A stretch of DNA of 24,850 bases from assembly GCA_001778055.1 (NCBI GenBank), contig MFFY01000020.1, positions 1-24,850 on the forward strand, read 5' to 3'. The notes under the pieces were generated by a model that did not search any database, had not been told where the DNA came from, and was given only the letters and a program-made list of their open reading frames with translations. A program made the translations under genes and the position numbers. Position 1 is the stretch's first letter. Each line of letters starts with the position of its first letter. This DNA comes from Candidatus Falkowbacteria bacterium RIFCSPLOWO2_12_FULL_45_13 (GTDB lineage: Bacteria; Patescibacteriota; Patescibacteriia; Patescibacteriales; GWC2-42-12). Below, in pieces: positions 1 to 7,394 of this stretch.

Positions 1-619
1 TTTCCCGTTTCATGGCCGACTTGACCAATTTTTCCACCACATCGTCGGAACCCCGGCCGTAAACCCGAAAAATTCTGGCAAAAACGCTGGAAAAAAAATA
101 ATCCTTTTTAAATTGGCTTAAATACAAGAGTTCTCTTTCGCCGTATAGTTTAGCCGCACCGCAGAGATTGCGCGGACAAATCGAGTCTGTTTCCTTTAAG
201 CTAACCACCGGGCTGAACTGATTTTTGACCAGATAAAGCGCCGGATTATAGATTAAATAGCTGGAAGCAAAGACGAATTTAACCAGGCCTGGGCATTCTC
301 TAGCCGCGTCAAAAACCAAATGATTGACCAGCATTTCATTTTGCCAATTCAAATCCCAAAAATCCAATTCTTCTTGAGTGCGCTCAAACACCGCCGCTAA
401 ATGAAAAATTAAATCTGGCTTAAAGGCCATAAACTCAAGCTTATTCAGGCTTGATAAATCGCCTTGGAAATATTCAACTTCTGCAGCAAAATTTTTTGGT
501 TTTGGCCTTAGATCAAAGCATCTAATTTGCGCCCCCTGGCTCTCAAGCCGCTCGGTTAGCTCTCTGCCAATTACGCCGGCCGCCCCGGTTACAATCACTC
601 TTTTATTTTTTAAATCCAT
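1..619 (-). CDS. NAD-dependent epimerase/dehydratase (extended SDR), 3' part cut by window edge
   Basis: I translated this by hand from the ATG at 617-619 to the window edge: 206 codons with no stop, so the C-terminal part is missing. The N-terminus is a Rossmann NAD-binding site (VTGAAGVIG, residues 10-18). An acidic FDLRP segment ends the second strand, FHLAAV sits near residues 72-77, and FASS at 117-120 supplies the usual SDR serine. This is the extended-SDR nucleotide-sugar epimerase/dehydratase family. Oddly, the YxxxK motif reads CGAAK, so residue 153 is Cys where the catalytic Tyr is expected, while Lys157 is kept. The exact reaction cannot be named. The gene lies 246 bases downstream of the DUF218 gene, with repeat element A ending 19 bases before its start codon, so its own promoter, if any, lies in or beside that repeat. 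The family is clear; activity is uncertain. Confidence 0.85.
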   Translation of the reverse strand, partial: MDLKNKRVIVTGAAGVIGRELTERLESQGAQIRCFDLRPKPKNFAAEVEYFQGDLSSLNKLEFMAFKPDLIFHLAAVFERTQEELDFWDLNWQNEMLVNHLVFDAARECPGLVKFVFASSYLIYNPALYLVKNQFSPVVSLKETDSICPRNLCGAAKLYGERELLYLSQFKKDYFFSSVFARIFRVYGRGSDDVVEKLVKSAMKRE

Positions 620-637
620 ATTTTTTTAATTAAATAA

Positions 638-859
638 AACATGATTTACGCATTTAATGATTTTAGCTGATGTTAAAGTTAATTTCATTAAAATATTCAC
701 AATATAATGCTAATGCCGCGAATTGGTATGTGAATGCCGCTAATAAAATTCGCGGCATTTGCATTTATTCACGAATTCGCATTATATTATAATTGGAAAA
801 ATAAATAAACAGTTTTTCAAGTAATATCAGTTAAAAATAAGAGACGCGTAAGTACTGTT
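638..859. repeat. Palindromic MITE-like element A (~220 bp)
   Basis: The left tip (CATGATTTACGC from 640) and right tip (GCGTAAGTACTG ending at 857) are imperfect inverted copies. The centre, 701-788, is a long imperfect hairpin whose outer ends AATATAATGC and GCATTATATT match perfectly and whose inner stem AATGCCGC/GCGGCATT closes on an 11-base loop. It is nearly the same length as element C at 23726-23948 and shares tips and hairpin style. It fills most of the 246-base gap between two genes. No coding capacity; a non-autonomous element moved in trans is inferred. Confidence 0.7.
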
Positions 860-865
860 AAATAA

Positions 866-1477
866 TTAGCGAAAATTATAGGTTCCGTTTTTAATTTGCC
901 TGACTCCTTTTTTTTCAAGTTCAATTCTTTTTTTCATGGCCGCGCTGGCTTGAGCTGTTTTAATTTTTGCTTGCCACTTCTCTGGCTCATATTTTAAGAC
1001 GATTTTTTCCGCCGCGATCAGTTTGATGCCGCCTAGCCTGCCGGGCAGTCCGGGCGCATATTCAAACATGGCTTTTATTCTCGGCAAATGATGAAAATTG
1101 GAAATAATTAAAAATCCCTCAAGTCTCTTGCTTCTGGCCAGTTTTATAAGCTCTTTTAATTGCTGATAAGTATTGGCAGATTTATTTTCTTCTATGATTT
1201 TATTTTTTGGGATGCCTGAATTTATCAGCTCTGCCTTTATTATGGTGGATAAATCCGGCGCGTTTTTTGTCTGGCCTTGGCCGCCTGAAGCAATAAATAT
1301 TATATTTTGGTCTGCTTGATAAAGACAAGAAGCGGCCGTAATTCTTAGCCGGTCGCCGCTGACGCCGAAGTTATCGCCTTCGTCAAAATCCGCGGTTCTC
1401 CAGCGGCCGCTTTTTTTATCTTTGATGATCGCTCCGGCCAAAACGGCCACGTATTTATTTTTATCATTTTTTTTCAT
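866..1477 (-). CDS. DUF218 / YdcF-SanA-like protein
   Basis: A 203-residue protein of the DUF218 (YdcF/SanA-like) fold. Visible landmarks are a first strand followed by AG (VAVLAGAI, residues 10-17), a conserved SGGQGQ at 64-69, the motif EENKSANT at 96-103 that matches the family's E-x-S-x-N-T signature, and SNFHHLPR at 126-133, corresponding to the usual S..FH..R segment. Family members are poorly characterised and have been linked to envelope or vancomycin-sensitivity phenotypes. This one lacks the N-terminal membrane anchor of SanA, so it looks cytosolic. It follows the aminomutase-like gene by 103 bases that include a short repeat, so it may be a passenger rather than part of the sugar pathway. 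The stop codon lies 7 bases from the end of repeat A. The family is fairly certain, the role unknown. Confidence 0.75.
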   Translation of the reverse strand: MKKNDKNKYVAVLAGAIIKDKKSGRWRTADFDEGDNFGVSGDRLRITAASCLYQADQNIIFIASGGQGQTKNAPDLSTIIKAELINSGIPKNKIIEENKSANTYQQLKELIKLARSKRLEGFLIISNFHHLPRIKAMFEYAPGLPGRLGGIKLIAAEKIVLKYEPEKWQAKIKTAQASAAMKKRIELEKKGVRQIKNGTYNFR

Positions 1478-1525
1478 ATTACTTTTCGGCCAGTTTTTAA
1501 CCGTCCTTTCCCATTCCCATAATAT

Positions 1526-1574
1526 TAGGGCTTACGCGTTTGAAAAACCTCCGGAGTCAACCGCGTAAATCCTA
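1526..1574. repeat. Short palindromic repeat, copy R1 (~49 bp)
   Basis: The ends TAGGGCTTACGCG and CGCGTAAATCCTA are imperfect inverted repeats. The core TTTGAAAAACCTCCGGAGTC matches copies R2 (13276-13319) and R3 (18858-18908) apart from a few bases. It lies between the aminomutase-like gene and the DUF218 gene. Its tips resemble those of long elements A and C. Confidence 0.75.
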
Positions 1575-1580
1575 GATATA

Positions 1581-2897
1581 TTATGTCAATCTTAAAAACT
1601 TGGAATGAGCCACCGGACCGGCCAACAATTGATTTACCTTGTTATCATGAACAGCTTGCTTGATTATGCCAAAAACCTGTTCCGCCGCCCCAAGGTATTT
1701 TTTGGCGTGCTCTGCTTTCAAGCTATAGCTTACATCAATATTGCTGGAGGCGATAAAGCCTCGTTTTAGCATTTCTTGAATGAACAAGGTATGCACAGCC
1801 TGGGATTTTGGGCCATATTCAAAGGACAAACAGATCAGTTGGGGGAAGCCGGTGATGGCCAGTTTTATCCCTAATTCTCTGGCCAGCTCCTTCAGTCCAG
1901 CCCGAATAATCAGGCCGATTTTTTCCAAATGGCGCGGCACTTTTTTACTAATCATTTTTTTTATCGTGGCCAAAGCCGCCACCGCGCCGATACGGTCGGT
2001 CCAGGAGGAGCTGGAAATGAATGAATCCTGCGCCGCCTGCATGACTTCAGACCGGCCCACGATCGCGGCCATGGGAAAGCCGTTGCTCATGCCTTTGGCA
2101 AAAACCGCGATATCCGGATTGACGCCGTATCTTAAATGCGCGCCGCCGACCATTAGTCTCCAGCCGATGGTCACCTCGTCAAAAATCAAAACCGCTCCCA
2201 CGCGGTCGGCGATATGTCTAACGTTTTCCAAAAAATTATCTTTGGGCTCATGGTCCCTGACCGGCTCCATGGCGATGACGCCGATATCCTTATTTCCCGC
2301 CACGATCTTTTCCAGCTGCTCTATCTTATTATAATTAAAAGGCATGGCTGTGCCGGCCAGGCAGCGAGGCGTGCCCTTAGGCATAAGGCCGGGCAGAAGA
2401 TGGCCGTCTAAATTTTTGTCATTGGCCAAATTGGCCGCCAAGTACCAATCATGCCAGCCATGATAACCGCAGAAAGCGATTTTATCTTTGCCCGTATAGG
2501 CTCGGGCGATTCTCACCGCCACGGTCATGGCTTCGCCGCCGCCGCGGGCGTATCGCACCATGCCCGCCCAAGGATGCAGGCGACAAAGCAATTCGGCCAG
2601 TTCCACTTCCTCGGGCGCGTTCAAGGTGGAAACGTTGCCTTGGTCGATCGCCCGCTTAACCGCCCGGTTAACATCCGCATCGGCGTAGCTCAGGATACTG
2701 GCGCCGATGCTGGCGCAGGTATCAATATACTTATTCCCGTCCAGATCCCAGACGAAAACGCCTTTAGCTTTCTTAAAATATGACGGCCATTGTTCAGGCA
2801 GAAAAAGCTCCGAGCGCTTGGACAGTAATTGAGAACCGCCCGGTATTATTTTTTTCGCCCGGCGCCAAAGCGCCTGACCTCTTTTTATGTTTTTCAT
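1581..2897 (-). CDS. Class III PLP aminotransferase, glutamate-1-semialdehyde 2,1-aminomutase-like
   Basis: A 438-residue fold-type I PLP enzyme close in size to HemL. The PLP lysine is Lys268 in FAKGMSNGFP, the cofactor aspartate is in IFDEVTIGWR (residues 238-247), the phosphate-binding region is GGGEA (119-123), and YHGWHD at 145-150 is typical of the aminomutase branch. A true tetrapyrrole role is unlikely, because no other haem gene is nearby and it sits in a sugar operon after SpsF and an aldo/keto reductase. Enzymes of this branch recur in loci for pseudaminic- and legionaminic-type sugars, where they are thought to transaminate or isomerise a sugar intermediate; the reaction here is not established. 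The ATG at 2897 has no Shine-Dalgarno sequence. Repeat element D fills the 215-base gap to the preceding gene. The enzyme class is firm, the substrate inferred. Confidence 0.85.
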   Translation of the reverse strand: MKNIKRGQALWRRAKKIIPGGSQLLSKRSELFLPEQWPSYFKKAKGVFVWDLDGNKYIDTCASIGASILSYADADVNRAVKRAIDQGNVSTLNAPEEVELAELLCRLHPWAGMVRYARGGGEAMTVAVRIARAYTGKDKIAFCGYHGWHDWYLAANLANDKNLDGHLLPGLMPKGTPRCLAGTAMPFNYNKIEQLEKIVAGNKDIGVIAMEPVRDHEPKDNFLENVRHIADRVGAVLIFDEVTIGWRLMVGGAHLRYGVNPDIAVFAKGMSNGFPMAAIVGRSEVMQAAQDSFISSSSWTDRIGAVAALATIKKMISKKVPRHLEKIGLIIRAGLKELARELGIKLAITGFPQLICLSFEYGPKSQAVHTLFIQEMLKRGFIASSNIDVSYSLKAEHAKKYLGAAEQVFGIIKQAVHDNKVNQLLAGPVAHSKFLRLT

Positions 2898-2916
2898 ATA
2901 ATTCTATAACTTACTT

Positions 2917-3101
2917 AGCCGCTGTCTGAAATTATTTATTTTTGAAGTGAGGACTGTTTGAGCCCCACCACCGCTTTTTATATTATGACACAACAAATAA
3001 AAATTAATTATTGTCGTTTATTATATAAGTTTCAAGAGTAATTTAAAAAGTGGTGGGGGCGAGTTCCGCAACGAAAAAATAAATAATTTCAGACAGCGGC
3101 T
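2917..3101. repeat. Inverted-repeat element D (185 bp, 27-bp perfect ends)
   Basis: The outer 27 bases (2917-2943) and the last 27 (3075-3101) are perfect reverse complements, starting AGCCGCTGTCTGAAATT. Further in, CCCCACCAC near 2962-2970 pairs with GTGGTGGGG near 3050-3058, and AT-rich stretches continue the match, so the whole element can fold on itself. The tips differ from the A/C and R families, so this is a separate family. It has no open frame of note. It separates spsF from the aminomutase-like gene within one operon, so it would be transcribed as a large hairpin. Confidence 0.8.
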
Positions 3102-3112
3102 TTATGTTATTA

Positions 3113-3916
3113 TCAGGAATGGCTGGCTATGCTTGATTTTTTCTTGTTTTTTAAATATATTTTGTCTTTTTCCAGCGTTTTAAATATCCCCTGGTTTCTT
3201 TTAATGTGCATATTCTTTAACATGACTTCGGGGTGCCGGGTTAACAGCGCAATGAAATCCAAATAGCCGTCGTTAATCTTACTGTTCTCGATGACGAATT
3301 TTACCACCCCAAAGTCTACCGGCTCGTCCACGGTCAGACGAAAATGCGACCAGTCTTGGGGCGCGGCGTAGTAGCCTTTTTTATATTTTTTTTCGCGAAA
3401 AATATATTCATTGACTTCCTCGCGGTCGGACGGCAACTCGGCCAGCTTGGCCGTTTCATGCAATACGGACTTTTTAAAAATTTCCGTGTCCATGCCGTCG
3501 GGAAAGGTTTCCCGGCCAGCCTGGGCGTTATTGACGTAATCGTAATCGCTGTTTTCAAAAAAAGAAATCGTTTGATCAATCACCGCCGGGTCAATCAGCG
3601 GGCAGTCGGCGGTCACCCGCAAGATATGGCCATAGTCTGGATATTGAAGAGAGCATTGGTAATAGCGGTCCAAACAATCGTCTTCGGAACCGCGGTAGAG
3701 TCCCACACCCAGGCTATCGCATAATCTTTCAATCCGGTCATTCTTCTTTTCAACTGACGTGGCCACCATGATTTTATCAATTTTTTTCGACTGCCTGACT
3801 CGGTTTATCTGATATTCCAATAAAGGCGTTCCATTAACCTCCAAAAGCACTTTGCCGGGCAGCCTGGTTGATCCCATGCGGGCTTGAATAACGCATAATT
3901 TTTTTATTTTTTCCAT
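3113..3916 (-). CDS. spsF: SpsF-type CMP-sugar cytidylyltransferase
   Basis: A 267-residue nucleotidyltransferase of the SpsF (CMP-Kdo synthetase-like, GT-A fold) family. The CTP-binding loop QARMGSTRLPGK is at residues 11-22, and the metal/sugar region TADCPLIDP at 102-110. Family members activate nonulosonic acids such as pseudaminic acid as CMP sugars in the cytosol. Its start overlaps the end of the aldo/keto reductase gene by 13 bases, implying translational coupling, and no Shine-Dalgarno sequence precedes the ATG. The last ~30 residues are lysine- and serine-rich (KNKKKSSIASHS) and look like a disordered tail. A second, distinct CMP-sugar transferase is encoded at 17203-17931, so this one probably serves the PseB/PseC branch. 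The stop is TGA. Family assignment is strong; the exact sugar is inferred. Confidence 0.88.
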   Translation of the reverse strand: MEKIKKLCVIQARMGSTRLPGKVLLEVNGTPLLEYQINRVRQSKKIDKIMVATSVEKKNDRIERLCDSLGVGLYRGSEDDCLDRYYQCSLQYPDYGHILRVTADCPLIDPAVIDQTISFFENSDYDYVNNAQAGRETFPDGMDTEIFKKSVLHETAKLAELPSDREEVNEYIFREKKYKKGYYAAPQDWSHFRLTVDEPVDFGVVKFVIENSKINDGYLDFIALLTRHPEVMLKNMHIKRNQGIFKTLEKDKIYLKNKKKSSIASHS

Positions 3917-4806
3917 AAACTTGGTGAAATAATATATTTTTCCACGCTATTAAACTGTTCTTTTAGCTCACGCCGGCAATCCGGATTATCATTCTGCTTT
4001 GCGGCCAAGCCGATGATTTCTTTTAGTTGCCGAATATTGTCAGCGCCGACAACCACATAATCAATGTTATCGTTGTTTAAAGAAAACATCAAGGCGGCCT
4101 CCAGCCTGGACAGGCCGTACTTCTTAATGATTCTATCCAGCTCCTTAAGATAAATTTTCACCTTGGCTAAAGAAGCTGGAATTTTTTCTTCAGGCATAAA
4201 AAACAATCCCTGTAAAAACGCGCTGCGGGCAAAAACCGTTACGCCGTTGGCTTCCGCCAGCTTAAAAAAATCGGTTTTATCCAAACGCTGATCCAGGATA
4301 TTATAAGGCACTTGGATATAATCAATCCCTTTATGCTCGGCCGCGTAAATCGCGTCCTCTACTTCATAAATAGAAACGCCGATATTTTTGGCCAATCCGG
4401 CTTTTTTAAGGCCACGCATAACCTTAATGATTGTTTCTTTCCCGATCAACCCTGGGTCGTGCAAGAGATAACCAGCCGCATAGTCGCTGTTTAGGCGCTT
4501 TAAAGATTGACGCAATTGATCAGCCATCGTCTTCTCAAGCGAATTTTTCACTTCCAGGTTAGGCTTAAATTTGGTAACTATCTTAATTTCTCCGCTCAAA
4601 TTCCGGCTCCGCACAAATTCGCCCAAGATTTCTTCCGCCTGGCCGTAGGAATCGGCCGTGTCAAAAACTGTAATCCCCTTTTCATAAGCCCAATCCAGCA
4701 TCATAAGCGCCTCCTCTCGAAAAGGCCTGCCGGATGAATTATTAATGCCATAATCCAAACCCAGCTGCACCGTTCCCAGGACTAATTTATTGATTAAATT
4801 TTTCAT
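3904..4806 (-). CDS. Aldo/keto reductase
   Basis: A 300-residue TIM-barrel NADPH-dependent aldo/keto reductase. The catalytic tetrad can be read directly: Asp49 and Tyr54 in FDTADSYG, Lys79 in VTKFK, and His116 in LLHDPG. The C-terminal part keeps the cofactor-binding segment VVVGADNIRQLKEII. Such reductases reduce aldehydes or ketones; in this operon the substrate is probably a keto sugar or a side-chain carbonyl of a nonulosonic acid. It lies between the FemAB-like gene (45 bases upstream) and spsF (13-base overlap). A copy of this family beside SpsF and an aminomutase-like enzyme is a combination I associate with sugar loci of pseudaminic type, but its reaction there is not known to me. 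The catalytic residues make it very likely active. Confidence 0.88.
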   Translation of the reverse strand: MKNLINKLVLGTVQLGLDYGINNSSGRPFREEALMMLDWAYEKGITVFDTADSYGQAEEILGEFVRSRNLSGEIKIVTKFKPNLEVKNSLEKTMADQLRQSLKRLNSDYAAGYLLHDPGLIGKETIIKVMRGLKKAGLAKNIGVSIYEVEDAIYAAEHKGIDYIQVPYNILDQRLDKTDFFKLAEANGVTVFARSAFLQGLFFMPEEKIPASLAKVKIYLKELDRIIKKYGLSRLEAALMFSLNNDNIDYVVVGADNIRQLKEIIGLAAKQNDNPDCRRELKEQFNSVEKYIISPSLWKK

Positions 4807-4851
4807 CTGATTATCTGGTAAAGCCCACTATACTATAAAAAAAATTATTTT

Positions 4852-5892
4852 TTACAATTTAACGTTAAAATCATACTGTTCGCCAAAAACTTTCAAATCT
4901 TCTTTCCACGCTTCTTTCGAAAAATATTTTATGCCGCGGAAATTTTGTTTAAAATAACCGCCGAAACCGCGTTTGAATAAAGCGATATTGAGTTGCTTTT
5001 TATCCGGATAATAATCAAACTGCGGCGCCGGGCAGGACGGCTGTCCCGTATCAATCAGGCGCGCGCCCCGCTGTTTTAAATATTCCATGCCGGAATAAAT
5101 TAACACGTGATACAGCGGCAATTTGTCATAATCCGGATCATCAGCGGCCGAGCCGTAAATCGCCTGATCGCCGTAATATTCAAAATAACAAAAAGCGATG
5201 CTTTTGTTTTTATATTTCAGACCGGATAACATGGCGACGCCCTGCCGGATTTTTTCCAGCTGCAGGTCAAACGTTATTTTCGGCCGAGTGATTCTGCCCG
5301 AGCATTTATGATGCAGCTCGGCATATTCCAGGAAGGCCTTGACCGAAACATTTTTTTTATCCAGAAAAAAAACGTTGAATTCCGGGTTCTTTAGCATGTC
5401 TTTGACATCCGACCGATGCCCCCGCCTCATGGGCTTTAACAAATCGCCGGATAAATCAATCAAATAATTTAAAATTGAAGTATCCAAAAAATTATACTTT
5501 ATCAGATAATTATGCTTAACCCCGGCCAAAACATCAATGGAAAATTTTATTTTGGCGACCCTATTTTCTTCGGCAATCTCGTCAATAATTGAAAAAACTT
5601 TTTTTTGCGCGCTATTATTTAAAGCCAATGGCGCGTCAACATAACCGCCTGAATGGCTGATGGCGGTTTCATCGCCGTTTTTTTCCAGCGGCAAAAAAAC
5701 GCAGGCCAAGGGCTGATTATTTTCCAAATAAACAAAGCTTTTATCTCGATAAAAATTTTTGAAGTAAGACAAATTATACTCCAAATTTATTTTTAAATAA
5801 AGCGGGCCTGATTTTTGGCTGGCGGTATATTCATTCCATTTCTCCCAAAATAGTTTTTCATTTTCTTCTTTAAAGATTATTTTAATTGACAT
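4852..5892 (-). CDS. FemAB/GNAT-superfamily acyl- or aminoacyltransferase
   Basis: A 346-residue protein that looks like a tandem GNAT fold of the FemAB type. The N-terminal half (about 1-140) carries YLENNQPLACVFLP and a glycine-rich SGGYVDAP. The second half has the marker PMRRGHRSDVKDML (154-167), similar to the K-x-H-R-x-x-[IV] stretch in FemAB-like proteins, then a strand YKNKSIAFCYFEYYGDQAIY and the helix LPLYHVLIYSGMEYLKQRGA followed by LIDTG. Relatives add amino acids to peptidoglycan bridges or acyl groups to sugars. In this operon it stands where a PseH-type N-acetyltransferase would be expected, so it may acylate an amino sugar with an unusual group. This is inference only. No signal peptide or membrane segment is visible. 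The gap to the radical SAM gene is 101 bases with no clear site in it. Confidence 0.7.
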   Translation of the reverse strand: MSIKIIFKEENEKLFWEKWNEYTASQKSGPLYLKINLEYNLSYFKNFYRDKSFVYLENNQPLACVFLPLEKNGDETAISHSGGYVDAPLALNNSAQKKVFSIIDEIAEENRVAKIKFSIDVLAGVKHNYLIKYNFLDTSILNYLIDLSGDLLKPMRRGHRSDVKDMLKNPEFNVFFLDKKNVSVKAFLEYAELHHKCSGRITRPKITFDLQLEKIRQGVAMLSGLKYKNKSIAFCYFEYYGDQAIYGSAADDPDYDKLPLYHVLIYSGMEYLKQRGARLIDTGQPSCPAPQFDYYPDKKQLNIALFKRGFGGYFKQNFRGIKYFSKEAWKEDLKVFGEQYDFNVKL

Positions 5893-5993
5893 AAGGACAA
5901 ATTTCTAACCATTTAATATTTATCTAGGCTGCGAGCAACCCTAACATTGCCAAAGGATACAAGATAACTACCGGGCGGTACAACTTAATCGGC

Positions 5994-7394
5994 TTATTTT
6001 TCTTTGGCTGCCTTATAATGAACCGTCTTAATCAACTTATCTTCGGTTAAGCCCAAATTCAATTTATCGGCAATGCGTTTTAAGTGCTTTTTTATTTCCG
6101 CCTGAAATTCGTCGTTGTTCATTTGAGTCAAATTTATCCTTAAATCCTGCCGGTCGCCTAAAGACAGCAAATACTCTTCTTCGTCCCTAACCAGGCCTTT
6201 GGCCAAAATATAGTCGTACATGGGCGTACCCGGCTGAGGTAAAAGATAGCCGGTGCTGGGATAGATATTAAGCTCGTAGCACATGTCCATGGTCTCTCTA
6301 ATCGTCTCCTTGGTCTCCTCCGGATAGCCGAACACCAGGCTGGTCCAGCTGGTGATGCCCGCTTCATCCAGCAACTTTTTTTGGGCAATGAAATTTTCCA
6401 GGCTCAATTTCTTATTCATGGCTTTTAATATACCGGCATTGGCCGATTCCAAGGAATAGCCTAAGCCGACGCAGCCAGCCTGCTTCAGCTTTTTCAAAAA
6501 AACCAAATCGCTTCGGGAACTAAATAAATCGGAACGGCAATCGGCCAACCAAAAAAAGCTTAATTTTTCCGATAAAATTTTATCAACGAATTCTTCGGCG
6601 TATTTTTTAGTCGGAAAAGAAAGTTCATCATTAAAAGAAATATAGTTAACGCCGTATCTTTTTTGCAATTCCTTGATTTCGGCGACGATTGAATTGACCG
6701 GGCGATGCCGATATGGATAGCCTTGAAAAACTTGATAGCAGAAAGTGCAGCGAAAAGGACAGCCTCTGGCCGTATTAATTAAAAACGGCCTGATTTTTTC
6801 TAAAGGCATGGGTAAGGGTTCCGAAACTCCGGCTTTCATTATTTCAATGTAGCCCGGCATATCAAATATTTCCCAATCAGGATACGGCAAAGTATTAATA
6901 TCCAAAACCTCCGCGCGTTTGGAGTTATAGGATATTCCGTTATCCTTTTTATACCAAATTCCCTCTATCCCTTCCAAGGGCTGGTCCTGGCTTAATTTAG
7001 CTAAAACCTCCACCACCGTTATCTCGCCCTCGCCTATAACCGCGATATCCGCCTCGGTCTTTTCGAGTAAAATGCGCGGGATAGAATCAGCCACCGAATT
7101 GCCCGTGATAATGACGGCGTCTTTTTTTACCTGTCTGATTATTCGGCAGAGCTCTTTAATAATTTTATAGCCGGTAACGATGCAGCCCATTAAGACGATA
7201 TCAAAATCTTTCTTTTTTAAAAACTCCTCAATTTCCGCGTCGGTTTTCCTGTCTTTATCCAAATCCAAAAGTTCTAAATCGTAGCCGGCACGGCGAACCG
7301 CGCCGATAACATAAGACAGCCCCAAAGGAAATAAAAACGACGGCATATACGGCCTTAAACAGAGGTTGATGGCCAAAATTTTAAGCTTTTTCAT
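5994..7394 (-). CDS. B12-binding-domain radical SAM protein
   Basis: A 466-residue protein with an N-terminal cobalamin-binding-like Rossmann domain (about 1-135: FPLGLSYVIGAVRRAGYDL, then GEGE at 121-124), a linker, and a radical SAM TIM barrel. The [4Fe-4S] cysteines are Cys212, Cys216 and Cys219 in CPFRCTFCY. The canonical B12 histidine motif DxHxxG is not seen, as in many members of this class. Family members carry out methylation, rearrangement or C-C bond chemistry. Its ATG at 7394 overlaps the last 14 bases of pseC, so the two are probably translated together, and its substrate may be the PseC product or a later intermediate. It is an unusual member of a nonulosonic-acid operon. The class is certain, the reaction unknown. 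Confidence 0.88.
   Translation of the reverse strand: MKKLKILAINLCLRPYMPSFLFPLGLSYVIGAVRRAGYDLELLDLDKDRKTDAEIEEFLKKKDFDIVLMGCIVTGYKIIKELCRIIRQVKKDAVIITGNSVADSIPRILLEKTEADIAVIGEGEITVVEVLAKLSQDQPLEGIEGIWYKKDNGISYNSKRAEVLDINTLPYPDWEIFDMPGYIEIMKAGVSEPLPMPLEKIRPFLINTARGCPFRCTFCYQVFQGYPYRHRPVNSIVAEIKELQKRYGVNYISFNDELSFPTKKYAEEFVDKILSEKLSFFWLADCRSDLFSSRSDLVFLKKLKQAGCVGLGYSLESANAGILKAMNKKLSLENFIAQKKLLDEAGITSWTSLVFGYPEETKETIRETMDMCYELNIYPSTGYLLPQPGTPMYDYILAKGLVRDEEEYLLSLGDRQDLRINLTQMNNDEFQAEIKKHLKRIADKLNLGLTEDKLIKTVHYKAAKEK

Noticed and set aside
638..859. CRISPR-like or attC-like reading of the palindromes
   Set aside because: There are no regularly spaced direct repeats with unique spacers, no cas or integrase gene, and the tips are those of an inverted-repeat element.
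1780..2334. 184-codon open frame on the plus strand
   Set aside because: It is antisense to the well-supported aminomutase-like gene, shows no family resemblance and arises from codon bias of the real strand.
4827..4857. Possible promoter before the aldo/keto reductase (TATAGT boxes with TTGTAA)
   Set aside because: Spacings are 14 or 19 bases and the context is simple AT-rich sequence; too weak to call.
5893..5993. Gap between the radical SAM and FemAB-like genes searched for a terminator or promoter
   Set aside because: No hairpin with T-run and no well-spaced -35/-10 pair could be supported.
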